DNA of 33,877 nucleotides from assembly GCA_035335645.1 (NCBI GenBank), contig DAOQMM010000028.1:1-33877 (forward strand). The letters are read 5' to 3'. Shown one piece after another: positions 17,979-25,819 of the stretch. A program made the translations under genes and the position numbers. The notes below the pieces were generated by a model, which saw only the letters and a list, made by a program, of their open reading frames with translations, did no database searches and was not told the origin of the DNA. Each line of letters opens with the position of its first letter. The first letter of the stretch is position 1. The stretch is from Zoogloea sp035335645. Lineage in GTDB: Bacteria; Pseudomonadota; Gammaproteobacteria; Burkholderiales; Rhodocyclaceae.

Positions 17979-18833
17979 TCAGGCGAAGGCGGCGAGTTGC
18001 GTACGCATCTTCTGCATGGCCTTGGCTTCGATCTGACGGATGCGCTCGGCCGATACGCCGTATTCGGCGGCCAGTTCGTGGAGCGTGGCGGCGTCGCCTT
18101 CACTCAGCCAGCGGCGGCTGACGATGGCACGACTGCGCTCGTCCAGGCTGGCCAGGGCGTCGTGCAGGCCGCGGTCCTGCAGGCGGGCAAGCTGCTGCTC
18201 GGCCAGCACCTCGGACGGCTCGGCGTGCGGGTCGGCCAGGTAGGCGATGGGGGCGAAGCGCTCCTCATCGTCGTCCGGCCCGGCGTCCAGCGCCACGTCG
18301 TGACCGGACAGGCGGGTTTCCATCTCCCGGACCTCCTCGGGCTTGACGCCGAGCTGCTTCGCCACGGCCAGTACTTCGTCGCCCTGCAGGGTGGCGCTGT
18401 CGTGCTTCATGCCGCGCAGGTTGAAGAACAGCTTGCGCTGGGCCTTGGTGGTGGCGATCTTGACCAGACGCCAGTTGCGCACGATGTATTCGTGGATCTC
18501 GGCCTTGATCCAGTGGATCGCGAAGGACACCAGACGCACGCCGCGCGTCGGGTCGAAACGCTTGACGGCCTTCATGAGGCCCACGTTGCCTTCCTGGATC
18601 AGGTCGGCGTGGGGCAGGCCATAGCCCAGGTAGCCGCGGGCGATGGCCACCACCAGACGCAGGTGGGACATTACGAGCTTGCGGGCCGCGTCCAGGTCTC
18701 CGTCATCCCGGAAGCTGTGGGCGAGATCGGACTCCTCCTTCTCGGTCAGCAGCGGGATGCGATTGACGCTCTGGATGTACTGATCCAGGCTGCCGACCGC
18801 GGAGGGAACAGGAAACGACAGGGTTGTGGTCAT
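17979..18833 (-). CDS. rpoH: RNA polymerase heat-shock sigma factor sigma-32
   Basis: A 284-residue alternative sigma factor that directs RNA polymerase to heat-shock promoters. Region 2 includes HLRLVVAIARGYLGYGLPHADLIQEGNVGLMKAVKRFD, cited here only as positions about 57-94, and the sigma-32-specific RpoH box QRKLFFNLR follows at about 136-144. The C-terminal region 4 helix-turn-helix is LHELAAEYGVSAERIRQIE. The length matches the family. The start at the ATG at 18833 follows AAGGAG at ten bases. The gene stands alone, with a CIRCE operator immediately upstream and a terminator downstream. Confidence 0.97.
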   Translation of the reverse strand: MTTTLSFPVPSAVGSLDQYIQSVNRIPLLTEKEESDLAHSFRDDGDLDAARKLVMSHLRLVVAIARGYLGYGLPHADLIQEGNVGLMKAVKRFDPTRGVRLVSFAIHWIKAEIHEYIVRNWRLVKIATTKAQRKLFFNLRGMKHDSATLQGDEVLAVAKQLGVKPEEVREMETRLSGHDVALDAGPDDDEERFAPIAYLADPHAEPSEVLAEQQLARLQDRGLHDALASLDERSRAIVSRRWLSEGDAATLHELAAEYGVSAERIRQIEAKAMQKMRTQLAAFA

Positions 18834-18860
18834 GGGTAAGGCTCTCCTTGCGCCCAAAGT

Positions 18861-18887
18861 TTAGCACTCCATGCCAGAGAGTGCTAA
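18861..18887. promoter_or_regulatory. CIRCE operator (HrcA binding site) upstream of rpoH
   Basis: The sequence is TTAGCACTC, nine bases, GAGTGCTAA, an exact match to the CIRCE consensus with the standard nine-base spacer. Its inner edge is 27 bases before the rpoH start codon. On the minus strand TTAGCA and TAAACT, 18 bases apart, could serve as -35 and -10 hexamers overlapping the operator, so HrcA binding would block transcription. The CIRCE identity is seen directly; the promoter placement is inference. Confidence 0.93.
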
Positions 18888-18974
18888 CAGCGCCAGGAGT
18901 TCCCGTGCCGCGGGTCGGTGCCGCGGGAAGTCCGCCACGCGTGTTGCCGGCCCTCACCGGCCGGGGCCCCGGCT

Positions 18975-18992
18975 TCCCCCGCGGGCGGGGGA
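18975..18992 (-). other. GC hairpin downstream of the GH19 gene
   Basis: A strong inverted repeat, TCCCCC / GGGGGA with a six-base GC loop that can itself pair, lies 26 bases past the stop codon of the GH19 lysozyme gene. It has no T tract, so it is at most a weak terminator or an mRNA-end stabiliser. The surrounding 130 bases to the CIRCE site hold no gene I can support. Confidence 0.4.
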
Positions 18993-19017
18993 CCGGGGCG
19001 CCCGACCGGGAGGGTGA

Positions 19018-19806
19018 TCACAGGCCGAGGACGGCCTTGGCGCGGGTCAGATAGTGGATGCGGTCGTCCAGACCGTTGTAGCCGCCGTTGATGCGCTTGG
19101 TGACCGCCTTCACGTCGTCCTGCTCGGCCAGCGCGGGCAGCCCGCGGGTGACCCAGAACCAGCAGGCCACATCCACGGCGGCCAGCGGATCGTCGGCAAT
19201 CTTTTCAGGGTGCGCCACGTAATCGACGCCGCAGGCCTTGGAGTACGCAGTGTAGTTGGCCCGGCCGGTCAGCTGGATCAGCCCGCGCCCTTTGTAGCGC
19301 CGGCCGTCGCCCGTCTGGGTGTTGCCCAGGTCCTTGCGGCCTTCATAGGCATCGCCGCTGGCGATCTCTTCGGTGTACAGGAACGAGGCGGATTCGTGGG
19401 CGACCTGGGCCAGGAAGTGGGCCGCCTGCAGGGGCGTGGTGATGCCGTACTTGGTCATGCCGGACTTGAGCGGATCGAAGTAATGGTCGATGCGCTCGGC
19501 CGGCGAGAGGGGCAGCACGATGGACAGCTTCTCCTTGGTCGGCCCTTCCGGCAGGCCGGCCAGCAGGGCGCGGACGGTGGCGTCGCCGGGGGCGATCAGG
19601 CCGTCGGACTGGGGCAGGCCCATGGCCTGCACTTCGAAGTCGGAGATGCGCTGGATGGTGTTCTTGCCAATGCGGCCGTCCACCCCCAGCGGTGGGGGGT
19701 TGGGCGGTTTGAAGCGGGTGGCGTTGAGGTTGAGCAGGATCTGGATGGCGGCCACGTCGGCGAGGTCGTTACGGCCGCCGAGTCCGACGGAGGTGGCGAT
19801 GCACAT
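19018..19806 (-). CDS. GH19 chitinase/lysozyme-like endolysin with peptidoglycan-binding N-terminus
   Basis: A 262-residue protein. Residues about 12-85 resemble a peptidoglycan-binding repeat (AIQILLNLN, GVDGRIGKNTIQRI). Residues about 100-262 form a glycoside hydrolase 19 domain with AHFLAQVAHESASF (Glu138 as likely catalytic acid), YTEE (146-147), YKGRGLIQLTGRANY and a C-terminal WFWVTRGL region. Bacterial GH19 proteins of this size usually cleave peptidoglycan rather than chitin and occur in prophages, tailocins or as secretion-system effectors. No signal peptide is present, so export would need a holin or dedicated system, neither of which is nearby. The start at 19806 follows AGGAGA. 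It has its own sigma-70-like promoter and no operon partners. Confidence 0.88.
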   Translation of the reverse strand: MCIATSVGLGGRNDLADVAAIQILLNLNATRFKPPNPPPLGVDGRIGKNTIQRISDFEVQAMGLPQSDGLIAPGDATVRALLAGLPEGPTKEKLSIVLPLSPAERIDHYFDPLKSGMTKYGITTPLQAAHFLAQVAHESASFLYTEEIASGDAYEGRKDLGNTQTGDGRRYKGRGLIQLTGRANYTAYSKACGVDYVAHPEKIADDPLAAVDVACWFWVTRGLPALAEQDDVKAVTKRINGGYNGLDDRIHYLTRAKAVLGL

Positions 19807-19850
19807 GGTGTTTCTCCTGGAGGGCTTGCAAAAGGGGGCGCGACCTATCC

Positions 19851-19878
19851 GGTATATATCACCCACCCGCCATGTCAA
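19851..19878 (-). promoter_or_regulatory. Sigma-70-like promoter of the GH19 gene
   Basis: On the minus strand a perfect -35 hexamer TTGACA (19873-19878) is separated by 16 bases from TATACC (19851-19856). Adjacent AT-rich sequence (GATATATAC) stands out against the high-GC background. The -10 lies about 45 bases before the start codon, consistent with a short leader. Confidence 0.65.
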
Positions 19879-19961
19879 ATCCGGGTCCGCGCCGGGCGCA
19901 CTGCCGTGAAGGGCCTGAAGCCCTCGCCGCGCAGGGCGAGCCGGCGCCGGAGGCGCCCGCG

Positions 19962-21020
19962 TCAGACCGCCTTGAGCGAGGCCATGTCGATCACGAAGCG
20001 ATATTTCACGTCGCTGCGCAGCATGCGGGCGTAGGCGGCGTTGATGTCCTGCATGCGGATGATCTCGACATCCGAGGTGACCCCGTGGGCGCCGCAGAAG
20101 TCGAGCATCTCCTGGGTCTCGGGCAGGCCGCCGATGAAGGAGCCGGCCACCGCCTTGCGGCCCACCACCAGGGACGTGGTGTTGAGCATCGCATCCAGCT
20201 TGCCGAGGAAGCCCACCAGCACCAGGGTGCCGTCGTGGCGCAGGGTGGGCAGGTAGGGGTTGAGGTCGTGCGCGTAGGGTACGGTGTCGATGATCAGGTC
20301 GAAGCGGTTGCGCACGGCCTTCATCTGCGCGGCATCGGTGGACAGCACGATGTGGTCGGCGCCCAGGCGGCGGGCGTCGGCTTCCTTGCCGGGCGAGCGG
20401 GTGAACAGGGTGAGTTCGGCGCCCAGGGCCTTGCCCAGCTTGAGGGCCATGTGGCCGAGACCGCCCAGGCCCACCACGCCCACGCGGCGGCCCGGTCCGG
20501 CCTGCCAGTGGCGCAGGGGCGACCAGGTGGTGATGCCGGCGCACAGCAAGGGCGCGGCGCCGGCCAGATCGAGGCCATCCGGGATGCGCAGGACGAAGCG
20601 TTCGGACGTGACGATCCGCTCCGAATAGCCGCCCTGGGTGGGCGTGCGGTCGAGGCGGTCGGTGCTGTTGTAGGTGAAGGTCGGGCCTTCCTGGCAGAAC
20701 TGTTCGAGCCCCGCCGCGCAGGCCTCGCAGTGGCGGCAGGCGTCTACCAGACAGCCCACGCCGACCCGGTCGCCGGGCCGGAAGCGGGTCACCGCCGGGC
20801 CCACGCTGGTCACACGGCCGACGATCTCGTGACCGGGCACCACCGGATAGACCGTGTTGCGCCAGTCGTTGCGGGCGGTGTGCAGGTCCGAATGGCACAC
20901 GCCGCAGAAGAGGATCTCGATCGTCACGTCGTCGGGTCGCGGACTGCGGCGGGCAAAGCGGTAGGGCACCAGGTCGTCGCTGGGAGAGTGGGCGGCATAG
21001 CCGCGGACGTCGAAGGTCAT
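19962..21020 (-). CDS. Zinc-dependent NAD(P)-dependent alcohol dehydrogenase (YahK/CAD-like)
   Basis: A 352-residue medium-chain dehydrogenase. Catalytic zinc residues are in FCGVCHSDLHTARNDW and VPGHEIVGRV; the structural zinc loop is DACRHCEACAAGLEQFC with four cysteines spaced 2-2-7. The nucleotide-binding motif is VGVVGLGGLGHMALKLGKA. The pattern fits the cinnamyl-alcohol-dehydrogenase-like subgroup including YahK, which reduces a range of aldehydes, usually with NADPH; the substrate here is unknown. The ATG at 21020 has GGAG at eight bases. It diverges from the TelA operon across a 181-base region in which I see no clear promoter. The 155 bases between it and the GH19 gene hold the GH19 promoter. 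Confidence 0.93.
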   Translation of the reverse strand: MTFDVRGYAAHSPSDDLVPYRFARRSPRPDDVTIEILFCGVCHSDLHTARNDWRNTVYPVVPGHEIVGRVTSVGPAVTRFRPGDRVGVGCLVDACRHCEACAAGLEQFCQEGPTFTYNSTDRLDRTPTQGGYSERIVTSERFVLRIPDGLDLAGAAPLLCAGITTWSPLRHWQAGPGRRVGVVGLGGLGHMALKLGKALGAELTLFTRSPGKEADARRLGADHIVLSTDAAQMKAVRNRFDLIIDTVPYAHDLNPYLPTLRHDGTLVLVGFLGKLDAMLNTTSLVVGRKAVAGSFIGGLPETQEMLDFCGAHGVTSDVEIIRMQDINAAYARMLRSDVKYRFVIDMASLKAV

Positions 21021-21201
21021 GGTCGTCGCTCCAGGAGTCGGGGTCGGCCGCCGGGCCACGGCCGCAGCGGCAGTGTACGCCCGGCGTACATCTCTGGGCG
21101 GTGCCGGTTCGGGCGCCGGCGGCGGCGCAACAAAATCGTCATGAAATCTAAATATCATGCCTGTTGATGAAACAGTTCGACACTCGGACGAGGAGCGTGG
21201 G

Positions 21202-22326
21202 GTGAACGTCCGCAAGCATCTCGCCCCCGCCCTCCTGACCGTGCTGGTGGGCGCCATCGGCGGCGGCATCTGGTATTCCAACGGGCAGCTGGGCGAGGAG
21301 CACGCCCAGCGTCAACTGGCCAGCCAGGCGCAGGCCCGCCACGTCACCCTGCGCGGGCTGATCGGCTCGGAGAAGGAGGCCTTCTTCAACGATCCGCGTG
21401 TGCGCCAGGCACTGGAGGCCCAGGGCATCGGCGTGACCGTGGAGAAGGCGGGTTCGCGCACCATCGTGGCCCAGTTCGATGCCGCCCGCTACGACTTCGG
21501 GCTGCCCTCCGGCGCACCGGATGCCGAGCGCCTGCGCCAGGTCTCCAAGGCCAAGCGCGTCTTCAATCCCTTCTACACGCCGATGGTGATCGCCAGCTGG
21601 CGGCCGATTGCCGACATCCTGGTGGCCAACGGCATCGTCGAGCGCCAGGGCGAGCTGTACTACCTGACCGATCTGCCCCGCCTCCTCGACTTGATCCAGC
21701 ATGGCACGCGCTGGCGCGAGCTCAAGGACAGCGGGCGTTTCTCCACCAGCAAGTCGGTGCTGATCAACTCCACCGACATCCGCAGCTCCAACAGCGCGGC
21801 CATGTACCTGGCGCTGGCCAGCTATTTCGGCAACGGCCAGCAGGTGGTGCAGAGCCAGGCGGACGTGGAGCGGGTGCTGCCCGTCGTCGCACCGCTGTTT
21901 TTGCGCCAGGGCTTTCAGGAGCAGTCCTCGTCGGCGCCCTTCGAGGACTACCTCGCCCTGGGCATGGGCAAGACGCCGCTGCTGTTCGCCTACGAATCCC
22001 AGCTCGTGGAGTTCTGGCTGCGCCATCCGGACCGCCGCAAGGGCGACATGGTGATGATCTACCCGCGCCCCACGGTGTATTCCAAGCACGTGCTGGTGCC
22101 GTACACGCCGGCCGGCGAACGGCTCGGGGTGGTGCTCGAGAGCGATCCCGCCCTGCGCGCGCTGGCCCACGAATACGGCTTCCGCACCGGCGGCGACGTG
22201 CATGGCCCCGAGGAATGGGCCAGACAGGGCATCACCGTGCCCGACACCCTGGACGACGTGATCGACCCGCCCAGCCAGGAATGGCAGGAGCGTCTGATCC
22301 AGGCCATCGAAACCCGCTTCAAGTAA
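21202..22326 (+). CDS. Membrane-anchored solute-binding-like protein of the TelA operon
   Basis: A 374-residue protein with a single N-terminal hydrophobic segment (about 8-25, LAPALLTVLVGAIGGGIW) that looks like an uncleaved anchor, followed by a large domain expected in the periplasm. The domain contains patterns of type 2 periplasmic binding proteins, including SVLINSTDIRSSNSAAMYLA and PLLFAYESQLVEFW near the second half. I cannot assign a ligand, and no ABC permease or ATPase is nearby. The start is the GTG at 21202, with AGGAG six bases upstream; the frame is open to 21157 but lacks a site there. It is the first gene of a four-gene operon: the telA-like gene starts 13 bases after its stop. 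Confidence 0.8.
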   Translation: MNVRKHLAPALLTVLVGAIGGGIWYSNGQLGEEHAQRQLASQAQARHVTLRGLIGSEKEAFFNDPRVRQALEAQGIGVTVEKAGSRTIVAQFDAARYDFGLPSGAPDAERLRQVSKAKRVFNPFYTPMVIASWRPIADILVANGIVERQGELYYLTDLPRLLDLIQHGTRWRELKDSGRFSTSKSVLINSTDIRSSNSAAMYLALASYFGNGQQVVQSQADVERVLPVVAPLFLRQGFQEQSSSAPFEDYLALGMGKTPLLFAYESQLVEFWLRHPDRRKGDMVMIYPRPTVYSKHVLVPYTPAGERLGVVLESDPALRALAHEYGFRTGGDVHGPEEWARQGITVPDTLDDVIDPPSQEWQERLIQAIETRFK

Positions 22327-22339
22327 GGAGGCGCCTTCC

Positions 22340-23590
22340 ATGACAACCCAGAACCCCGCTGTTGCCCCGGCCGCGAGCCTCGACCTGCCGCCGCCCGACG
22401 CGTTTGCGTCCCTGACCCTGGAAGCGCCCGCGCCGGTGGCCCCGGTGCCGGTGGCGTCGGCCGGCGGCAAGGTGCGCCTGAAGGCCGAAGACGTGCACGC
22501 CCTGGACCAGATGGCCGGCCAGTTCATCGACGAGATCACCCGCTACGACAGCCACGATCCGCGCTTCAAGTCGGCGGTGGAGCGTATCCACGCCATGGGC
22601 AACCGGGATGTGGAAGCGTCCGCGTCGGTGTCCAACCGCATGCTCAACCGCCCGGTGCAGACGCTCAAGAATGGCATGTTCGACAAGAGCAGTCTGATCG
22701 GTGCCAACCTCATCGACCTGCGGCGCACCATCGAGGATCTGGACCCGTCCCGCCAGCACGATCTCTTCAAGCCGCGCAAGATTCTCGGTCTGATCCCCTT
22801 CGGCAACACGCTGATCGATTATTTCGACCGCTACAGCTCGTCCCAGTCCCACATCAACGCCATCATCGAAGGCCTCAAGCGCGGCCGCGACGAGCTGCTC
22901 CGCGACAACGCGGCCATCGAACAGGAGAAAGCCAACCTGTGGGGCCTGATGGAGCGCCTCGAGAAGTACATCTACATCGGCCGGAAGCTCGACGGCGAGC
23001 TGGACGCCAAGGCCGCCCAGCTCGACCTGGCCGATCCGGACAAGGCCCGCGTGGTGCGCGAGGAGATGCTCTTCTACGCCCGCCAGAAGGTCACCGACCT
23101 GCTCACCCAGATGAGCGTCAACATCCAGGGCTACCTGGCCCTGGACATGATCCGCAAGAACAACCTGGAGCTCATCAAGGGCGTGGACCGGGCCACCACC
23201 ACCACCGTGGCGGCCCTGCGCACCGCGGTGATGGTGGCCCAGGCCCTGGCCAACCAGAAGCTCGTGCTCGACCAGATCACCGCGCTCAACACCACCACCG
23301 GCAACCTCATCGCCGCCACCAGCGTGCTCCTCAAGGAGCAGAGCCAGGCCATCCACGAGCAGGCCGCGTCCGGCACGATCGAGATCGCCAAGCTGCAGCA
23401 GGCCTTCCAGAACATCTACCAGACCATGGACGCCATCGACGACTTCAAGCTCAAGGCGCTGGCGTCCATGCAGACCACGGTGGAGACCCTCGGCAGCGAG
23501 GTGGAAAAGTCCCGCAGCTATCTCGACCGGGTGCGTCGGCGCGAGGCGGGCAACACCTTTGAGGCTTCGTCGGCCGGAGTGAGCCTGTGA
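22340..23590 (+). CDS. TelA-family toxic anion resistance protein
   Basis: A 416-residue soluble protein of the TelA/KlaA (toxic anion resistance) family. A proline/alanine-rich leader (about 1-45) precedes a mostly helical body with family features such as MLNRPVQTLKNGMFDKSS, LIPFGNTLIDYFDRYSSSQ, LMERLEKYIYIGRKLD and long helices rich in Gln, Thr and Ala (about 270-390). The family was named for plasmid tellurite resistance, but its chromosomal members have no agreed biochemical role and are often paired with XpaC-like proteins, as here. It has a near-perfect ribosome binding site, AAGGAGG, eight bases before the ATG. Its stop overlaps the next start as GTGA. Confidence 0.92.
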   Translation: MTTQNPAVAPAASLDLPPPDAFASLTLEAPAPVAPVPVASAGGKVRLKAEDVHALDQMAGQFIDEITRYDSHDPRFKSAVERIHAMGNRDVEASASVSNRMLNRPVQTLKNGMFDKSSLIGANLIDLRRTIEDLDPSRQHDLFKPRKILGLIPFGNTLIDYFDRYSSSQSHINAIIEGLKRGRDELLRDNAAIEQEKANLWGLMERLEKYIYIGRKLDGELDAKAAQLDLADPDKARVVREEMLFYARQKVTDLLTQMSVNIQGYLALDMIRKNNLELIKGVDRATTTTVAALRTAVMVAQALANQKLVLDQITALNTTTGNLIAATSVLLKEQSQAIHEQAASGTIEIAKLQQAFQNIYQTMDAIDDFKLKALASMQTTVETLGSEVEKSRSYLDRVRRREAGNTFEASSAGVSL

Positions 23591-25155
23591 CGGACCGCCG
23601 CCGCGGGTGGGCTGCGGTCGGGGCCGTGCTGCTGGCGCTGGGGCTGACGGCCTGTGGGCGCGAGTCGGGCGGCGGGGCCGCCGGGACCGCCCAGGGGCCG
23701 GTGACCGTCCTCGCCGGCTCCGAGCTGCGCGACGTGGAGCCCCAGCTCCTCAAGGCGGCAGCTGATGCAGGCGTGCCGGTGAAACTCAGCTACGCCGGCA
23801 CCCTGGACATCGTGGAGCGGGTCAATGCCGGCGAAGCGGTGGACATGATCCTGCCGCCCAGCGGCGCCTACCCGTCCCTCGCCCTGGCCACGCCGCCCAG
23901 GGCGCGGGAAAAGCTCTTCTATTCCCGCGTGGTGCTGGGCGTGCGGAGCGACAAGGCCAGGGCCCTGGGCTGGGACCGGCGGGCGCCGGCGTGGACGGAC
24001 ATCGCGCGGGCGGCTGGCGCCGGGCGACTGCACTTTGCGATGACCAACCCGACGTCGTCGAACACCGGGATGAGCGCCCTCTTCGCGGTGGCTTCCGCGG
24101 TGGCGGGCAAGACCGAGGATCTGAGCGAAAAAGAGGTGAATGGCACCGTCCTGAAGGCCTTCCTGGCTGGCCAGACGCTGACTGCCGGCAGCTCCGGCTG
24201 GCTCGCCGAAGCCTATGCCCGCGACCCCTCCGCTCTGGACGCGATGATCAACTACGAAGCGGTGATCCTGCGCACCAACGCCAGTCTGGCGGACAAGGAC
24301 CGCCTCGTGATCATCCACCCCCGCGACGGGGTGATCACCGCGGACTACCCGCTGATGCTCCTCAACGAGCGTCGGCGCGACGCGTACACACGCCTCGTGG
24401 CGGCCTTCAAGTCGGTCGCGGTGCAGCAGAATCTGGCCGCGAGCGCCTTCCTGCGGCCGGCCCTGCCCGACGTGCCCCTCGCCGCCGGCGTATCGCCGGA
24501 GCCCGTGGTGGAGCTGACCTTCCCCAACCGGCTGGAGGTCATCGACGCCGTCCTGCAGGCGGCGCAGGCCCAATGGCGGCGGCCCGCCACCTCCATCTTC
24601 GTGCTCGACGTCAGCGACTCCATGGCCGGCGCCCGCCTCGACGCCATGCGTCAGGCGCTGCTGACGCTCGTGGAGGCGAAGGGGCTGGCGGCCAGCCAGC
24701 GCTACGCCGGCTTTCAGCCCCGCGAGCGGGTGATCATGATCCCCTTCTCGGACAAGGTCTTCCCGCCGACGCAGGTGGACTTCGGCCAGGAAACCCTCGA
24801 CGACGGGCGTCGGCAGCTGCGCACCTTCGTGAACGCGCTGCATATCGCTGGCGGAACAGCCATCTATGCGGCGCTGATCCGCGCCGACGAGCTGGCCGAC
24901 GCGGAGCTCAGGCAGTCGCCCGACCGGACCGTGAGCATCGTGCTCCTGACCGACGGGATCAACAATTCCGGGCCGGGCTACTACGAATTCATGCGGCACC
25001 GTGGCGCGGACGCCGTCCGGGTCTTTCCCATCCTGTTCGGGGAGGCCAGCGTCGACCAGATGGAGTCCCTGGCCTCGGCCACCCGCGGGCGCACCTTTGA
25101 CGGACGCCACACTGCCCTGGCGAGCATCTTCAAGGACATCCGCGCCTACCAATGA
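23587..25155 (+). CDS. Lipoprotein with solute-binding domain and von Willebrand A domain
   Basis: A 522-residue predicted lipoprotein (lipobox LTAC, Cys23). Residues about 35-310 resemble a type 2 periplasmic binding protein (VTVLAGSELRDVEP, MILPPSGAYPSLAL, MTNPTSSNTGMSALFAV). Residues about 335-522 form a von Willebrand A domain with an intact metal site: DVSDS (Asp341, Ser343, Ser345), Thr424 in GGTAIY, and Asp456 in LTDG. Such domains bind protein partners through a divalent metal. The GTG start at 23587 overlaps the telA stop, with GGAG seven bases upstream. Its stop overlaps the next ATG (ATGA). Its binding domain and that of the first gene suggest two sensors or one split sensor, though this is inference. 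Confidence 0.9.
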   Translation: MTDRRRGWAAVGAVLLALGLTACGRESGGGAAGTAQGPVTVLAGSELRDVEPQLLKAAADAGVPVKLSYAGTLDIVERVNAGEAVDMILPPSGAYPSLALATPPRAREKLFYSRVVLGVRSDKARALGWDRRAPAWTDIARAAGAGRLHFAMTNPTSSNTGMSALFAVASAVAGKTEDLSEKEVNGTVLKAFLAGQTLTAGSSGWLAEAYARDPSALDAMINYEAVILRTNASLADKDRLVIIHPRDGVITADYPLMLLNERRRDAYTRLVAAFKSVAVQQNLAASAFLRPALPDVPLAAGVSPEPVVELTFPNRLEVIDAVLQAAQAQWRRPATSIFVLDVSDSMAGARLDAMRQALLTLVEAKGLAASQRYAGFQPRERVIMIPFSDKVFPPTQVDFGQETLDDGRRQLRTFVNALHIAGGTAIYAALIRADELADAELRQSPDRTVSIVLLTDGINNSGPGYYEFMRHRGADAVRVFPILFGEASVDQMESLASATRGRTFDGRHTALASIFKDIRAYQ

Positions 25156-25799
25156 ACGACCGCTCCCGCCGCCCGGCGTCCCTGCGTGCGCTGCTCTTCC
25201 TCTACAGCAACGCCAACATCGGCGGCTGCCTGAGCGCGCTGCTCGGGCCGGCCCTGCTCTTCGGCGGCGTCATCGGTCCCGGCTGGATGTGGATCACCGC
25301 CGGCCTGTACGGCGTGGGCGCCCTGGGCGGCACGCTGCTGCGGCGGACGCCCGAGGTGGAGCGGCAGATCGAGGCGACGCTCACCCTCGACGAGATCCTC
25401 CAGCACCTGGACCGCGTCATCGCCGAGGTGACGCCCGAGGTCGGGCGGGACATCCTGACGCACCTGGCGAGCCTGCGCAGCGCCATCGCCGAGGTGCTGC
25501 CGCGCTTGCTGGAGCTGTCCGGCGACCATGGCGACCTCTACACCGTGCGCGAGACGGTGCTGCGCTACCTGCCGGAGACCCTTGCCAACTACGTGGCCCT
25601 GCCGCCCGCCTTCCGCAGCGCCCACGTGCTGCGGGACGGCAAGACCGCGCGCCAGCTCCTCACCGAGCAGATCGCCCTGCTCGACGCACGGATGCAGGAC
25701 ATCGTGGCCAACGTGGCGAGTGCCGATGCCCAGGCCCTGCTCGCCAACGGCGAGTTCCTGCGCACCAAGTTCGATTCCGCCGACTTCCTGCCGCGCTGA
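25152..25799 (+). CDS. XpaC-like membrane protein of the TelA operon
   Basis: A 215-residue protein with two close membrane helices near the N-terminus (about 25-45 and 48-66) and a cytoplasmic helical domain. The segment YLPETLANYVALPPAF (about 137-152) resembles the conserved core of XpaC proteins, whose genes commonly neighbour telA in other bacteria. The XpaC name derives from hydrolysis of an indolyl phosphate dye and does not tell the true role. I assign it on this motif, topology and gene neighbourhood; a domain search is needed to confirm. ATG overlaps the VWA gene stop. The operon ends here, 20 bases before the convergent anti-sigma gene, with no obvious terminator. Confidence 0.75.
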   Translation: MNDRSRRPASLRALLFLYSNANIGGCLSALLGPALLFGGVIGPGWMWITAGLYGVGALGGTLLRRTPEVERQIEATLTLDEILQHLDRVIAEVTPEVGRDILTHLASLRSAIAEVLPRLLELSGDHGDLYTVRETVLRYLPETLANYVALPPAFRSAHVLRDGKTARQLLTEQIALLDARMQDIVANVASADAQALLANGEFLRTKFDSADFLPR

Positions 25800-25819
25800 A
25801 CGGCGCGTCGGGCGCTGCT

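Noticed and set aside
19908..19946. Short GC inverted repeats between the dehydrogenase and GH19 genes, considered as a terminator.
   Set aside because: Stems are only four to six pairs and no T tract follows on either strand.
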